This document shows positions 15,340 to 24,627 of a stretch of 64,000 nt of DNA, in pieces. Both the position numbers and the translations under genes were made by a program. The notes under the pieces were generated by a model. It had not been told where the DNA came from and made no database searches. It was given only the letters and a program-made list of their open reading frames with translations. Each line of letters starts with the position of its first letter. Positions within the stretch are counted from its first letter, which is position 1. Source of the DNA: an uncultured Methylococcaceae bacterium (GTDB lineage Bacteria > Pseudomonadota > Gammaproteobacteria > Methylococcales > Methylomonadaceae); NCBI GenBank assembly GCA_903917345.1, contig CAIXAE010000013.1:1-64000 (forward strand), written 5' to 3'.

Positions 15340-18030
15340 CTAATTGTACTGATACCATTTTCGAAACATTAATTTTTCTAGGCCTACCGCTGCATAAATT
15401 ATTATACCGACGCCTATAATTAATAACCATTCGTTATAGCCTATTGCTGCGCTACCAAATAATCGCTGCATTGGCGGCCAGTAGGTAAATAATAGTTGTA
15501 GCAATATCATGCTACAGGCACCAAAAATCACCCATAAATTAGAAAAGATTCCAACGTGTAACATGGAGTATTGTAGTGAGCGACAGTTGAACAAATAAAA
15601 TAACTCGCCGAAGACGAATACATTGACTGCACTAGTCCGTGCCGCTATCAAGCTCTCACCATGCAACAATTCCCATTCGAACAAACCAAAAGAACCAATT
15701 AAAAGTAGTATGCCGACCAGACCAATACGAAACATTAAATGTCGTGTAAGGATTGGTTGTTTTGGATTGCGCGGTTTTCGATCCATTAAGTTAGGTTCCT
15801 TAGGCTCAAATGCTAGCATAAGCCCCAGTAATAATGCGGTAGCCATATTGATCCAGAGAATTTGCACGGGTGTAATCGGTAGCGTCACGTTGGCAAATAC
15901 GCCGGCGAGGATAACAAGGCCCTCGCCAAGATTGGTCGGCAAAGTCCAGACAATAAATTTCACTAGATTGTCAAAAACTCCTCGACCTTCCTCCACAGCT
16001 GCTTCAATGGTGGCGAAATGATCGTCGGTTAGAACCATGGCAGCGGCCTCCTTGGCGACCTCAGTTCCGTTTAGGCCCATAGCTACGCCAATGTCAGCTT
16101 GACGCAAGGCTGGTGCGTCGTTAATACCGTCACCGGTCATGGCTACGACGTGTCCGTGAGCTTGTAACGCCCTTACCAACTGAAGCTTTTGTTCTGGCGC
16201 GACACGAGCGAAGATGGCACAGTTTTCTACCAGATTCGGATATTCACTTTCTGCAATGGATTGCATCTGGGCACCCGTGATGACGCGTTCGGCGTGTTCC
16301 ATTCCTAATTGCCTAGCAATCGCCTGTGCGGTAATGGGGTGATCACCGGTTATCATTTTGACTTGGATCCCTGCTTTATAACAGGCGGCAATTGAGGCGG
16401 CCGCTTCAGGTCTTGGGGGATCAATCATGGCTTGTAATCCTAAAAAAGTTAAGCCGTTGCAAACTTCATCGTGCTTAACGGAATTGTCGCTATGGTCGAT
16501 ACGGGCAAACGCCAAGACTCGCAAGCCTTGCTTAGCCATCTCTGCAAGCTGACCCAGTAACAATGATTTGTTTAGTGCTATGGGTTGCATTTGGCTATCA
16601 AAAACATTTTCACAGCGCAGTAATAGACTTTCTAGTGAGCCTTTTAAGTAGATATGGCGCAGATCTTGTGCTTGATTATGATGAAGTGTAGCCATGAACT
16701 GATGCTGGGATTCAAAAGGAATGGTATCCAACCGAGGATGGTCTTTACTGATAAGCGTATGGTGCAATCCTGCTTTGTGTGCGGAAACTAATAAGGCTCC
16801 TTCAGTAGGATCCCCTTCAATACGCCAGGTATCCGTCTCCGCAATCAAACGGGCATCATTACATAAGAGGCCCGCCTTTAAGCATTCGAGCAGAGCAGGG
16901 TATTCTTGGGCAATGATTGCCTGACCTTGATAACGGAATTCTCCAGTGGGATTATAGCCACTACCGGTGACTTTAAACAATTTACCACCCGCATAGATAA
17001 CTTTTACTGTCATCTGTTTTTGAGTCAGTGTACCGGTTTTGTCTGAGCAAATAACGGTCGTGCTGCCCAAGGTTTCTACTGCAGGTAATTTGCGAATGAT
17101 GGCATTGCGTTTAGCCATCCGAGATACTCCTATCGCCAAGGTGATGGTCAATGCTGCTGGCAATCCTTCGGGAATTGCGCCAACCGCTAACGCTACCGAG
17201 GCCATAAACATTTCTAGTATGGAATGACCGTAACCAATACCCACGGCAAAAGTCAGGGTCGCCATGCCGATGATGATCCACAGCAATAATTGGCTGAATT
17301 GACTTATCTTTCGGGTTAACGGTGTTTCCAGATCGGTAGTGCTAGCGATCATGCGATTAATAAGACCGATCTCTGTTCGGTCGCCAGTTTCCACAACGAT
17401 ACCCAATCCACTTCCATAGGTCACCAACGTTGACGAATATGCCATGTTGCAACGATCCGCTAATACCGTGTCAATATCCAGCATCGTCAGACGCTTTTCC
17501 GCCGACACAGATTCGCCAGTCATTGCCGATTCATCGATTTGCAATTCGCGAATTTGCGTTAATCGCAAGTCAGCAGGGACCTTATCGCCGGATTGCAGTA
17601 CAACTAGATCACCTGGTACTAGCTCATTAGCTAAAATTTTGTGGCGTTGACCTTCCCGTAATACTGTTGCACTGGCATTTAAGCCCCGATTCAGTGCGTC
17701 AATAGCTTTTAAGGCATTGGCTTCTTGAACAAACCCTGTCACGGCGTTAATCAGCACTACCCCAAATATCACACTACTATCAACCCATTCCTGCAAAAAT
17801 GCAGTAACACTAGCGGCAACTAAGAGGATATATACTAATGGTTGATGAAATTGTTCAGATAGTAAGCGTAAGCCCCTTTTTCCAGGGCGAAGGCTCAGAC
17901 GATTAGGGCCATAAAGATCAAGACGGCGTTGCACCTCGACATTGCTCAAGCCACTATCAACCTCAACATCGAAGTTTTTTGTCAGCTCTGATAAGGGTTG
18001 GCTATGCCAATCTGATTTTTGAGGATTCAT
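15340..18030 (-). CDS. P2-type cation-transporting ATPase
   Basis: 896 aa, a complete P-type ATPase. In order: N-terminal cation-ATPase domain ([12 protein letters not shown]), four membrane helices, actuator loop with MTGES about residues 165-169, PEGLPAALT in M4 (ion-binding, typical of P2 Ca/Na-type pumps), phosphorylation motif DKTGTLT about 332-338, nucleotide-binding domain, hinge [11 protein letters not shown] about 622-632, and six C-terminal helices. The conserved PEGL favours Ca2+ or Na+/K+-like transport over heavy metals, but the ion is not determined. Base composition is visibly more GC-rich than nearby core genes, suggesting transfer. Operon with the MgtC-like gene. Confidence 0.92.
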   Translation of the reverse strand: MNPQKSDWHSQPLSELTKNFDVEVDSGLSNVEVQRRLDLYGPNRLSLRPGKRGLRLLSEQFHQPLVYILLVAASVTAFLQEWVDSSVIFGVVLINAVTGFVQEANALKAIDALNRGLNASATVLREGQRHKILANELVPGDLVVLQSGDKVPADLRLTQIRELQIDESAMTGESVSAEKRLTMLDIDTVLADRCNMAYSSTLVTYGSGLGIVVETGDRTEIGLINRMIASTTDLETPLTRKISQFSQLLLWIIIGMATLTFAVGIGYGHSILEMFMASVALAVGAIPEGLPAALTITLAIGVSRMAKRNAIIRKLPAVETLGSTTVICSDKTGTLTQKQMTVKVIYAGGKLFKVTGSGYNPTGEFRYQGQAIIAQEYPALLECLKAGLLCNDARLIAETDTWRIEGDPTEGALLVSAHKAGLHHTLISKDHPRLDTIPFESQHQFMATLHHNQAQDLRHIYLKGSLESLLLRCENVFDSQMQPIALNKSLLLGQLAEMAKQGLRVLAFARIDHSDNSVKHDEVCNGLTFLGLQAMIDPPRPEAAASIAACYKAGIQVKMITGDHPITAQAIARQLGMEHAERVITGAQMQSIAESEYPNLVENCAIFARVAPEQKLQLVRALQAHGHVVAMTGDGINDAPALRQADIGVAMGLNGTEVAKEAAAMVLTDDHFATIEAAVEEGRGVFDNLVKFIVWTLPTNLGEGLVILAGVFANVTLPITPVQILWINMATALLLGLMLAFEPKEPNLMDRKPRNPKQPILTRHLMFRIGLVGILLLIGSFGLFEWELLHGESLIAARTSAVNVFVFGELFYLFNCRSLQYSMLHVGIFSNLWVIFGACSMILLQLLFTYWPPMQRLFGSAAIGYNEWLLIIGVGIIIYAAVGLEKLMFRKWYQYN

Positions 18031-18300
18031 TGTTTACTCCAAAACAGCTAAGCTTAAAATTGGATGTATCTGAATTGTTAACACCTATCAAGCCAACAGA
18101 GTTGACAGAGTCATCTTATTCATTGATAAAGCTAAGCTTTATCAGCTTTGTTATTATTTAGTGTTGGTTGGTATTTTTCAGCATTGTACTAGACTTACTA
18201 TCACCATAGTAAAGGAAACCGTAGCCATTGAAAGAGTTACAATAAAGCTATCAAAATTTCAGTGTATACTTGTTTTTTTAAATAATAATTACTTATCGAG

Positions 18301-18798
18301 ATGTCAAAGATGTTGGGCTCTAACCTTAAGCAATGGCTTCATCGAATGATCCATCTTAATGAATCACCCTACCGCATCGCAATGGGCTGTTCCTGTGGTA
18401 TTTTTTGTTCTGCATTGCCTATATTCGGTCAAACTTTCATTGCTATCATCTTCTCTCGTATCTTAAAAGCCAGTGTCATCGCTAGCATCCCTTGGACATG
18501 GATTTCAAATCCGCTGACGACACTACCTATGTGGTATGGAGGTTACCGGCTGGGTATCTGGATAATGCCGAGTAAACATAAATCATTAAGTTATACAGAA
18601 ATACAAACATTAATACAGGATTTGAACCAAATGGATTTGGTCAAAGGTCTTTCCTTACTGTCCACCGAATTCTGGGAAGCACTTCAGCCACTGTGGCTAG
18701 GTACCGTTGTCATGGGGCTAGCAATGGCACTTCCGAGCTTTATCATAATCTATAAAGTACTAGTGCGCCGACGTCAAAAAAGGATGGTTAATTATTAG
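18301..18798 (+). CDS. DUF2062 small membrane protein, 3' end built from a tRNA remnant
   Basis: 165 aa with three or four membrane segments and DUF2062 signatures: SPYRIAMGCSCGIF about residues 22-35, PIFGQT about 40-45 and NPLTTLPMWYGGYRLG about 69-84. Function unknown. Divergent from the ATPase across 270 bp. The last codons and the TAG stop (GTTAATTATTAG) coincide with the anticodon-arm part of a degraded tRNA-Asn copy, so the C-terminus was probably rewritten at an integration junction. The second Met (codon 4) is an alternative start. Confidence 0.85.
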   Translation: MSKMLGSNLKQWLHRMIHLNESPYRIAMGCSCGIFCSALPIFGQTFIAIIFSRILKASVIASIPWTWISNPLTTLPMWYGGYRLGIWIMPSKHKSLSYTEIQTLIQDLNQMDLVKGLSLLSTEFWEALQPLWLGTVVMGLAMALPSFIIIYKVLVRRRQKRMVNY

Positions 18799-18840
18799 GT
18801 CGGTGGTTCTAGCTCGTCCAGGGAGGGTGACAAATATAAG
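18786..18840 (+). pseudogene. Degraded tRNA-Asn 3' half
   Basis: GGTTAATTATTAGGTCGGTGG... aligns with 7368 onward of tRNA-Asn from the anticodon loop to the acceptor end and on into CAAATATAAGAAAGCCTT. It carries several substitutions, more than the copies at 9914 and 12904, so it may be the oldest. It marks the right end of the accessory region. Confidence 0.85.
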
Positions 18841-18871
18841 AAAGCCTTACATGGATGTGTAGGGCTTTATT
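18838..18871 (+). terminator. AAGCCTT-family terminator at right end of accessory region
   Basis: AAAGCCTTACATGGATGTGTAGGGCTTTATTTTT: hairpin with an interrupted T-run. Confidence 0.8.
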
Positions 18872-19171
18872 TTTGTCTAAAATTCGGGGGTTACATCATA
18901 CTGTTATCAACTTTTCAATATTTGAGACTGGAATATTAAAAATACCTACTGTTAAACTAAAGATTGTTTAGTTAATAATCCATAAGGTATTGATTGGTAT
19001 TGTAAAAATAGAGCTATATAGTTATTGTACAATTTAAGGAATATCACAAAGAATCATGTGCTTAGGGTGTTGAAAAACCCATTATCCCCAGAGTTATCCA
19101 CAGAATTTGTGTATAACTTTATAACTCATTATGAGTCAGGTTCTTAGGGCCTTTACTTCATTTGATTTGTA
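18872..19171. other. AT-rich stretch with a cluster of three DnaA boxes
   Basis: No gene. About 200 very AT-rich bases precede TTATCCCCA (19082-19090, one mismatch to TTATNCACA), TTATCCACA (19094-19102, exact) and TGTGTATAA (19108-19116, exact on the minus strand). An inverted repeat ACTCAT/ATGAGT at 19124-19136 follows. The arrangement resembles a replication-origin or DnaA-titration site; dnaA, dnaN or gidA are not nearby. Confidence 0.6.
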
Positions 19172-19342
19172 TCAGTCCAATAGCGCTATTAACCCTTCCA
19201 CTTCTGCTTTCCATGCTAAGCGCGCATCTTTAGAATTCAAAATGCCAAGTTGAAGATGTTGGGCCATGGCATTAGCATGACTTGCCATATGTAAGGGCAA
19301 GTCGTAGTCTTTTGCAAGATTAGACACTAAGCAAAAACAATC
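19172..19342 (-). pseudogene. Coding-like fragment without start codon
   Basis: The minus strand reads SNLAKDYDLPLHMASHANAM... to VEGLIALLD then TGA, a plausible soluble protein tail. It follows the stop of the next gene in the same frame and has no start. Read as the 3' remnant of an unrecognised gene. Confidence 0.4.
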
Positions 19343-19696
19343 TTATTCGGCTATTTTTATCAGCCACCCACCTGCACCACTGCAATTGTTTTGTGCAGAA
19401 GCATCTATGGCTATTCTCGCATGAGTACCTTTTAATAAATCAGGGAGTGTTCCATTAATTTTAAAGCTACTGCCGGCGTTATGGGGCGTAATTTTGATGC
19501 GGGTTGGTAGTCCTTTAACGGTTACTTTTATGCTTTCAGGGTATGTGTTTGCAGATGCTGTAAATGAAAAGACAGAACCTGAAGGCACTTCAGTATTTTC
19601 AGCGGGAACAAATTCACTAAAATTTGGTTTCACACAAGCTTTAGTGCTACTGCTACTACCGCCTCCATAAGCCGATGCGTTGCAGGTAACTAGCAT
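19343..19696 (-). CDS. Small secreted protein with Ig-like composition, hypothetical
   Basis: 117 aa. The N-terminus (LVTCNASAYGGG) looks like the end of a signal peptide; the frame stays open upstream through a hydrophobic stretch (NYICTITLM) but offers no normal start codon, so the true N-terminus may be lost or may use a rare start. The body (SGSVFSFTASANTYPESIKVTVKGLP) is beta-rich with two cysteine positions, as in a small putative-Ig-domain protein. Function unknown. Confidence 0.5.
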   Translation of the reverse strand: MLVTCNASAYGGGSSSSTKACVKPNFSEFVPAENTEVPSGSVFSFTASANTYPESIKVTVKGLPTRIKITPHNAGSSFKINGTLPDLLKGTHARIAIDASAQNNCSGAGGWLIKIAE

Positions 19697-19755
19697 TAGA
19701 GTAATGGTGCATATGTAGTTGGGAGGGTTTAATAAAGCCCCGATTGTTCGGCTTG

Positions 19756-19777
19756 TGTTTTCTTTTTGTTCTCTTTT
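19756..19777 (+). promoter_or_regulatory. 22-nt element shared with the lexA upstream region (candidate LexA operator)
   Basis: All 22 bases equal 44927-44948 before lexA. It contains GTTT-N7-GTTC, close to the GTTC-N7-GTTC SOS box known from Alphaproteobacteria, and no enterobacterial CTGT-N8-ACAG box is seen. It lies 88 nt before the 44-aa ORF at 19844. Confidence 0.55.
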
Positions 19778-19843
19778 TCTTGCGTTATTAAGTAATTCGG
19801 ATAAAATGACACAGTCTTAAAAAATAATAAAAAAGGAGATTCA

Positions 19844-19978
19844 AATGCGTAAAAAAGTACACATGAGAGATCAAGCAGCTAATAAAATTAAAGACATCAT
19901 GAATGCTTATAAGAAAAAACCAAGTGAACAATTTAGGTGTTTTGTAAAACACCTGTTTCAGCACTCTGTGGTCGCTTA
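19844..19978 (+). CDS. 44-aa basic protein, paralogue of the ORF at 45669
   Basis: The sequence starts MRKKVHMRDQAANKIKDIM and has AAAGGAG 8 nt before the ATG. The first about 28 residues align with the 44-aa ORF after lexA (pattern M.xK.HM.DQ..NK...IM..YKK.P.EQ); the C-termini differ. Small, helical and basic, possibly a nucleic-acid or protein binder. The conserved protein sequence over divergent DNA argues that it is translated. No family is recognised. Confidence 0.72.
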
Positions 19979-20019
19979 AGTCGCTTTAAAGGTTATATTT
20001 ATAGTTTGATTTATCAGAG

Positions 20020-21417
20020 TTGCTAGGAGTTTATATCTTAAATTTACCCCAGCGATTAGCTTTTGTTGATCTTGAAACAACCGGGGGTAATCCCTTGGTG
20101 GATAGAGTCACTGAAGTTGGCGTAATCTTGGTTAATGAGGTCGGTGTACGGGAGTGGAGCCAATTACTCTATCCTCAAACCCGTATACCGGCTTTTATTG
20201 AGCGACTAACAGGTATCACCAATGAGATGGTTTTGGATGCGCCTCGCTTCAAGGACATAGCTCAAGAGTTAAATAGCTTGTTGGAGGGGTATTTGTTTAT
20301 TGCCCATAATGCGCGGTTTGATTATGGCTTTTTAAAGAATGAATTTAAACGTCTTGATATCGTCTTCAGACCCAACATTTTATGCAGTGTAAAACTGTCC
20401 AGAGCTTTATTTCCAGAACACAAACATCATAATCTTGATGCTTTAATCACCCGACATCAATTAACGGTCTCTGATAGACACAGAGCTTTGGGTGATGCGC
20501 AATTAATCTATCAATTTTGGCAAGATATCCATAATCGATTGGATGCCGATCATATTGCTGCCTCCGTTAAGAAGATGGTGGGCCGCCCCAGTATTCCTTC
20601 TTACATCGACGATGCTTTAATCCAAGGGTTGCCTGATACACCGGGTGTGTATTTGTTTTACGGTGAAAACGATTTACCTTTGTACGTCGGTAAAAGTACC
20701 CATATTAAACAACGTGTTTTATCGCATTTTTCATCCGATCACAGGCACTCTAAAGAAATGAGTTTATCTCAACAATTACGCCGAATTGATTACATAGAAA
20801 CCGCCGGTGAAATAGGGGCCTTGTTAAAAGAAGCGCAGTTAATAAAAACATTGCAACCCATTCATAATCGGCGTTTAAGACGCAGTAATGATCTATGTGC
20901 CTGGCAGTTACAACAAAAAACCGACTGCGTTATGCCTGTTCTGAAGTGGGCAGATGATTTGGACTTTGGTGGGCAAGAGAATCTTTATGGTTTGTTTCGT
21001 ACACAGAAAGATGCTCATAATGCGCTACGTAAATTAGCTCAGGATAGTAGTCTGTGTTTAGGTGTGCTGGGCTTGGAGAAAGTATCAAAAGGTAGACCCT
21101 GTTTTGCAAGACAGTTGCATAAATGTCAAGGGGCTTGTATGGGGAAAGAATCGATGTTGTCCCATGCGTTGCGCCTGCAAAAGGCCATGACTAAGTTGAA
21201 AATTAATCATTGGCCTTTTAACGGTGTAATAGGGCTTAAAGAAGCGGAAGATCTGCATGTGATTGATCATTGGTGTTACTTAGGTACTGTGCAAGCTGAA
21301 TCAGAGATTCCTGCCTTACTGGACAATGCTAGAGCCGCTTTTGATAAGGATACCTATATGATTTTAAATAAAGCTTTAAAGGCATCCCCTGAGGTTATTT
21401 ATCTAGAAAGACTATAA
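20020..21417 (+). CDS. DnaQ-type 3'-5' exonuclease fused to UvrC-like GIY-YIG nuclease
   Basis: 465 aa. Residues about 10-175 are a DEDDh exonuclease like DNA polymerase III epsilon: FVDLETTGG (DxE), HNARFDYGF (second Asp), HRALGDAQL (His and last Asp). A GIY-YIG domain follows at about 205-290: GVYLFYGENDLPLYVGKS. The C-terminus has a cysteine-containing segment like Cho/UvrC-related proteins. Such fusions are probable repair nucleases similar to Cho. The start is odd: no ATG or GTG heads the frame. TTG 20020 lacks a ribosome site, while a perfect AGGAG at 20025-20029 points to ATC 20035 as a rare start. Confidence 0.88.
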   Translation: MLGVYILNLPQRLAFVDLETTGGNPLVDRVTEVGVILVNEVGVREWSQLLYPQTRIPAFIERLTGITNEMVLDAPRFKDIAQELNSLLEGYLFIAHNARFDYGFLKNEFKRLDIVFRPNILCSVKLSRALFPEHKHHNLDALITRHQLTVSDRHRALGDAQLIYQFWQDIHNRLDADHIAASVKKMVGRPSIPSYIDDALIQGLPDTPGVYLFYGENDLPLYVGKSTHIKQRVLSHFSSDHRHSKEMSLSQQLRRIDYIETAGEIGALLKEAQLIKTLQPIHNRRLRRSNDLCAWQLQQKTDCVMPVLKWADDLDFGGQENLYGLFRTQKDAHNALRKLAQDSSLCLGVLGLEKVSKGRPCFARQLHKCQGACMGKESMLSHALRLQKAMTKLKINHWPFNGVIGLKEAEDLHVIDHWCYLGTVQAESEIPALLDNARAAFDKDTYMILNKALKASPEVIYLERL

Positions 21418-21516
21418 CAGTATGGTTGAACTCATCATTGTAGGCTGTCTGCATTATAATGTTGCGCTGTAGAGTTTGACGATTTTGCCTTTCACAAATA
21501 TTAAGAGAACTATTTT

Positions 21517-22173
21517 ATGAGCGATTTTTATAGTCAACAGCATAGGGAGTTGCAAGGGCAACACGATACACATAATTTAGCAGATCGACTTCAGCAAATC
21601 ATCGTCGAAAACCAGATAAGTGATCAACATCAGCCCTTTATTGAAAGCAGAGATTTCTTTTTCCTGACTACTGTTGATCATCGTGGATACCCTACGTGTT
21701 CTTATAAGGGCGGAAATCCCGGCTTCGTTAGAGTTTTAGATCCCCAGACACTGATTTTTCCTAATTATGATGGCAATGGTATGTTCCTCTCCATGGGTAA
21801 CATCCAAGGTAATCCGAAGATCGGTATGCTGTTCATCGATTTTGAAACACCTCATCGTATTCGTGTTCATGGAGATGCCTATGTTCAGGCAGACGATCCT
21901 CTGTTATCTGAATATCCGGGTGCAGATGGGCTTGTTAGGGTTAAGATCAGTGAAATATTTATTAACTGTCCTCGTTATATCCATCGCATGCAACGTGTTG
22001 AATCATCACAATATGTGCCGCAAGCAGGGCAGGATGCTCCCGGTCCACAATGGAAGCGAATTGACGCCTTACAAGATGTGCTCCCTGCCTATGATCAGGG
22101 TATTACAGAAAAGCTGGGTGGTATCATTACGCCCGAAGAATATGGCGCTACGGTGATGAAGGGTGAGGGTTAG
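21517..22173 (+). CDS. Pyridoxamine 5'-phosphate oxidase-family flavoprotein
   Basis: 218 aa. The split-barrel FMN-binding fold is indicated by ESRDFFFLTTVDHRGYPTCS about residues 44-63 and by the strand following (GNPKIGMLFIDF). Members of this general group use FMN or F420 to reduce or oxidise varied substrates; true PdxH has additional substrate residues not seen here, so vitamin B6 synthesis is unlikely. A 35-aa ORF follows 3 nt after its stop and may be cotranscribed. Confidence 0.82.
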   Translation: MSDFYSQQHRELQGQHDTHNLADRLQQIIVENQISDQHQPFIESRDFFFLTTVDHRGYPTCSYKGGNPGFVRVLDPQTLIFPNYDGNGMFLSMGNIQGNPKIGMLFIDFETPHRIRVHGDAYVQADDPLLSEYPGADGLVRVKISEIFINCPRYIHRMQRVESSQYVPQAGQDAPGPQWKRIDALQDVLPAYDQGITEKLGGIITPEEYGATVMKGEG

Positions 22174-22176
22174 TTT

Positions 22177-22284
22177 ATGAAAAAAGAATCGTCTTCAATC
22201 CTTAAAACCATACTGCTGGTTATTGCTTTTGTAGTGATATGGATCGTTCTTCAATCAGTTACAGGTGTTCCTATGAAGATGTAA
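22177..22284 (+). CDS. 35-aa single-span membrane peptide
   Basis: It reads MKKESSSILKTILLVIAFVV then IWIVLQSVTG... A basic N-terminus precedes one hydrophobic helix of about 20 residues. It starts 3 nt after the flavoprotein stop, with GGGTGAGG as ribosome site. Not recognised; probably an inner-membrane miniprotein of the same operon. Confidence 0.55.
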   Translation: MKKESSSILKTILLVIAFVVIWIVLQSVTGVPMKM

Positions 22285-22313
22285 TTAATAGGCTTGGCAC
22301 TACAATACCCTCA

Positions 22314-23243
22314 TTATTCCGGCAGACAAAGTTCCCATGTGGGCTTTAGGCGTGTAAAAATTTCTATAGCTTTAAGTTCGCTACTTAAGATTTTCCATCG
22401 AGCTAGATCAAACGCATTTCGATGCAAATACGCAACCCAATCTGCTAGTAACACGGCGGCATAAATTTCAGCATCGATAGATTCGCAGATAGACAGGCCT
22501 GCACTGTGTAAGTACCCCGTCTCAATGGTTTGCTCATCATAACCCCAGCGATGCAGTGCTATCGCTGCTGTACCGGCATGTAATGTTGTATCTTCAGGTA
22601 GACTTAATTCTGCAGCCGAAGCAATAGGATCGAGTGTTGTCGGTAACTCAGAGAATTTAACGTGGCTAAACAAGGTTTGGATGTGTTCGGCGAGTTCTGG
22701 TGTATTGGCCGCATGCCAGAAATTAAAGACCACGGTTTGTCGGGGCTGGGTAACCTCGGTAACGCCATGGTAGGAATCTACGTGCAGTGTAAAACCAAAG
22801 GCTTTGTTGTATTCAGGATTAACACTAAAAACTACGTCACTCTCCGGCGATGAGAATAACTCAAGGACACCGCCATGTGCGGCTTGCCATTCCTTATTAA
22901 GTTGCACAACCAGTCGAGCAATCTCATAGCCCAATAACGGTCGGTCGCTGTGTATACCAATCACTTGTCCTGGGAGCATGCGTTGCGCCGTGACTAAAAC
23001 ACGATTCACCAGTGGCAAACCTGTAATCTCCCTCATTCTGTCTAGCACTTCTGTCTGAAGCGCTGTTGGGACATTCTCACTCACGTCTCGGAGAGAACAC
23101 CTATAAAAAGCACCGTCTCGATGCTGCCACTCACCGTCTTGTAAAAATAAAGAATCCAGTACAGCACACTGATCCTCAGAAAATGCAGCATCTACATAAA
23201 AAAAGGGGAACGGATTATTGTGGTGGTTGGGCTGTGAGAGCAA
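22314..23243 (-). CDS. 2OG-Fe(II) oxygenase superfamily protein
   Basis: 309 aa. The double-stranded beta-helix core shows an iron-binding HxD motif (GIHSDRPLLGYE, about residues 97-108), a distal His (SYHGVTEV, about 157-164) and an Arg for 2-oxoglutarate (QPRQTVVFNFW, about 166-176). The N-terminal 40 residues contain the PFPFFYVDAAF start seen in prolyl-hydroxylase-like proteins. The C-terminal about 100 residues are helical and unassigned. Substrate unknown; monocistronic. Confidence 0.8.
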   Translation of the reverse strand: MLSQPNHHNNPFPFFYVDAAFSEDQCAVLDSLFLQDGEWQHRDGAFYRCSLRDVSENVPTALQTEVLDRMREITGLPLVNRVLVTAQRMLPGQVIGIHSDRPLLGYEIARLVVQLNKEWQAAHGGVLELFSSPESDVVFSVNPEYNKAFGFTLHVDSYHGVTEVTQPRQTVVFNFWHAANTPELAEHIQTLFSHVKFSELPTTLDPIASAAELSLPEDTTLHAGTAAIALHRWGYDEQTIETGYLHSAGLSICESIDAEIYAAVLLADWVAYLHRNAFDLARWKILSSELKAIEIFTRLKPTWELCLPE

Positions 23244-23382
23244 TGGTTAAACTCCTGATGTAGATGATGTGCGTATGTTCATTTGAATGGTTGTAAGCCA
23301 ATGGCGCACATCAGTTAGTTTATCAACATTTTATCCGTAGACAGTATTCCAGTGCTATAAAGATTACAAATGATGCTAACAA

Positions 23383-23670
23383 TTATTTCTTAGCATCACG
23401 ACGATTTCGATAATCTTTTACGCTTTGAGCAGATATCCATACAACGCCATTTTCTTTAAAATTACACCAATCAAAGGCTTCCGGAACAATTAAAGCTTTT
23501 AGTGCGGAGATAGTAATCCCTAATAACTTGGCCGTTGTTGCTTGTGAGTAATAAAGTTTACCTTGATGAGTGATCGTGTTTTTAGGCATTTGAGTTACCT
23601 TGTTTAGCGCTTGAGATTTATAGGTGGTAGTATAAGAAAAGTGTTTGATATCTATAGCTAAATTTGACAT
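23383..23670 (-). CDS. Small helix-turn-helix (excisionase-like) protein
   Basis: 95 aa if started at the ATG 6 nt after AGAGGA; longer frames exist to 23724. The C-terminal half contains YSQATTAKLLGITISALKAL, a winged-helix/MerR-like DNA-binding motif of the kind found in excisionase-family proteins, followed by a basic tail (DYRNRRDAKK). Likely a DNA-binding regulator; no partner gene is obvious. Confidence 0.6.
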   Translation of the reverse strand: MSNLAIDIKHFSYTTTYKSQALNKVTQMPKNTITHQGKLYYSQATTAKLLGITISALKALIVPEAFDWCNFKENGVVWISAQSVKDYRNRRDAKK

Positions 23671-23955
23671 AGTCATTCCTCTGGAGTCATTACAACCAGA
23701 AACAATTCCCGGTTGTTGAAGCATACTCTAATGATTGGTGACGACAGATTGTGACGCTTAATAAAATAGTTTTATGAATATCGGGTTCATTTCTTGAATC
23801 ATTCAAGATCAGGATAATTATGATTTAAACAATTTTCTAAATACTTTGTAACATGAGCACTAAAGCACACGGTATAGTGGGTATGTGTCTTTGTATAGAA
23901 ATTATGCTTGCCAATGAAAAAAGTTAAGATAATCTATTGAAATGAAAGTAGTTAA

Positions 23956-24603
23956 ATGGGATTTAAGATGAATAGTAATCAAAAAAATATACTGGTTTGG
24001 GATAATTTAGTTCGTATTTTTCATTGGTCTTTGGTGGCGAGTTTTATAACGGCATATTTAACCAGTGAGGAAGATAATCCATTTCATATTTATGCCGGTT
24101 ACACAGTATTAGGTCTGATTATTTTTAGAGTCATTTGGGGCTTTATAGGGACTCGATATGCACGGTTTGATAGTTTTTTGGCTTCACCGACAGCCGTTAT
24201 TATTTATGTAAAAAGCCTTTTCAGTAAAAAGTCTAAGCATTATCTGGGTCATAACCCCGTGGGTGGTTGGATGGTGCTGGCGATGCTAATCATGTTATTT
24301 ATGGTTACCTTTAGTGGTCTTAAGCTCTACGCAATTGAGGAAGGAGAGGGGCCTTTAGCAATTCAAATGCGGTCCATTAATCTAATGGCAACAGCCTATG
24401 CGTCAGACGATCCAGAACAATATTTAATAGTAGAGAAAGACGAAGTAGCTGAAGATTACTGGAAAGAGTTCCATGAGCTATCTACCGATCTGATGTTGAT
24501 TTTGATTGGTTTACATATCGCAGGGGTTGTTATTTCAAGTAAGGTTCATAAAGAAAATTTAGTTAAAGCTATGCTCACGGGCAAAAAGACTATCAATAAG
24601 TAA
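23956..24603 (+). CDS. Cytochrome b561 family membrane protein
   Basis: 215 aa with about four membrane helices. VWDNLVRIFHWSLVASF at about residues 14-30 is the typical first haem-ligand helix. Further histidines are in HIYAGYTVLG, in YLGHNPVGGW and in the last helix (LIGLHIAGV), positions fitting two b haems. Such proteins pass electrons between quinol or soluble cytochromes and a periplasmic partner. A second Met at codon 5 is an alternative start. Followed closely by the MtfA-like gene. Confidence 0.88.
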   Translation: MGFKMNSNQKNILVWDNLVRIFHWSLVASFITAYLTSEEDNPFHIYAGYTVLGLIIFRVIWGFIGTRYARFDSFLASPTAVIIYVKSLFSKKSKHYLGHNPVGGWMVLAMLIMLFMVTFSGLKLYAIEEGEGPLAIQMRSINLMATAYASDDPEQYLIVEKDEVAEDYWKEFHELSTDLMLILIGLHIAGVVISSKVHKENLVKAMLTGKKTINK

Positions 24604-24627
24604 ATTATGAGATCTTGACTGATTCGA

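Noticed and set aside
15100-17650. Plus-strand ORFs opposite the P-type ATPase and MgtC genes
   Set aside because: They are shadows of well-conserved minus-strand genes.
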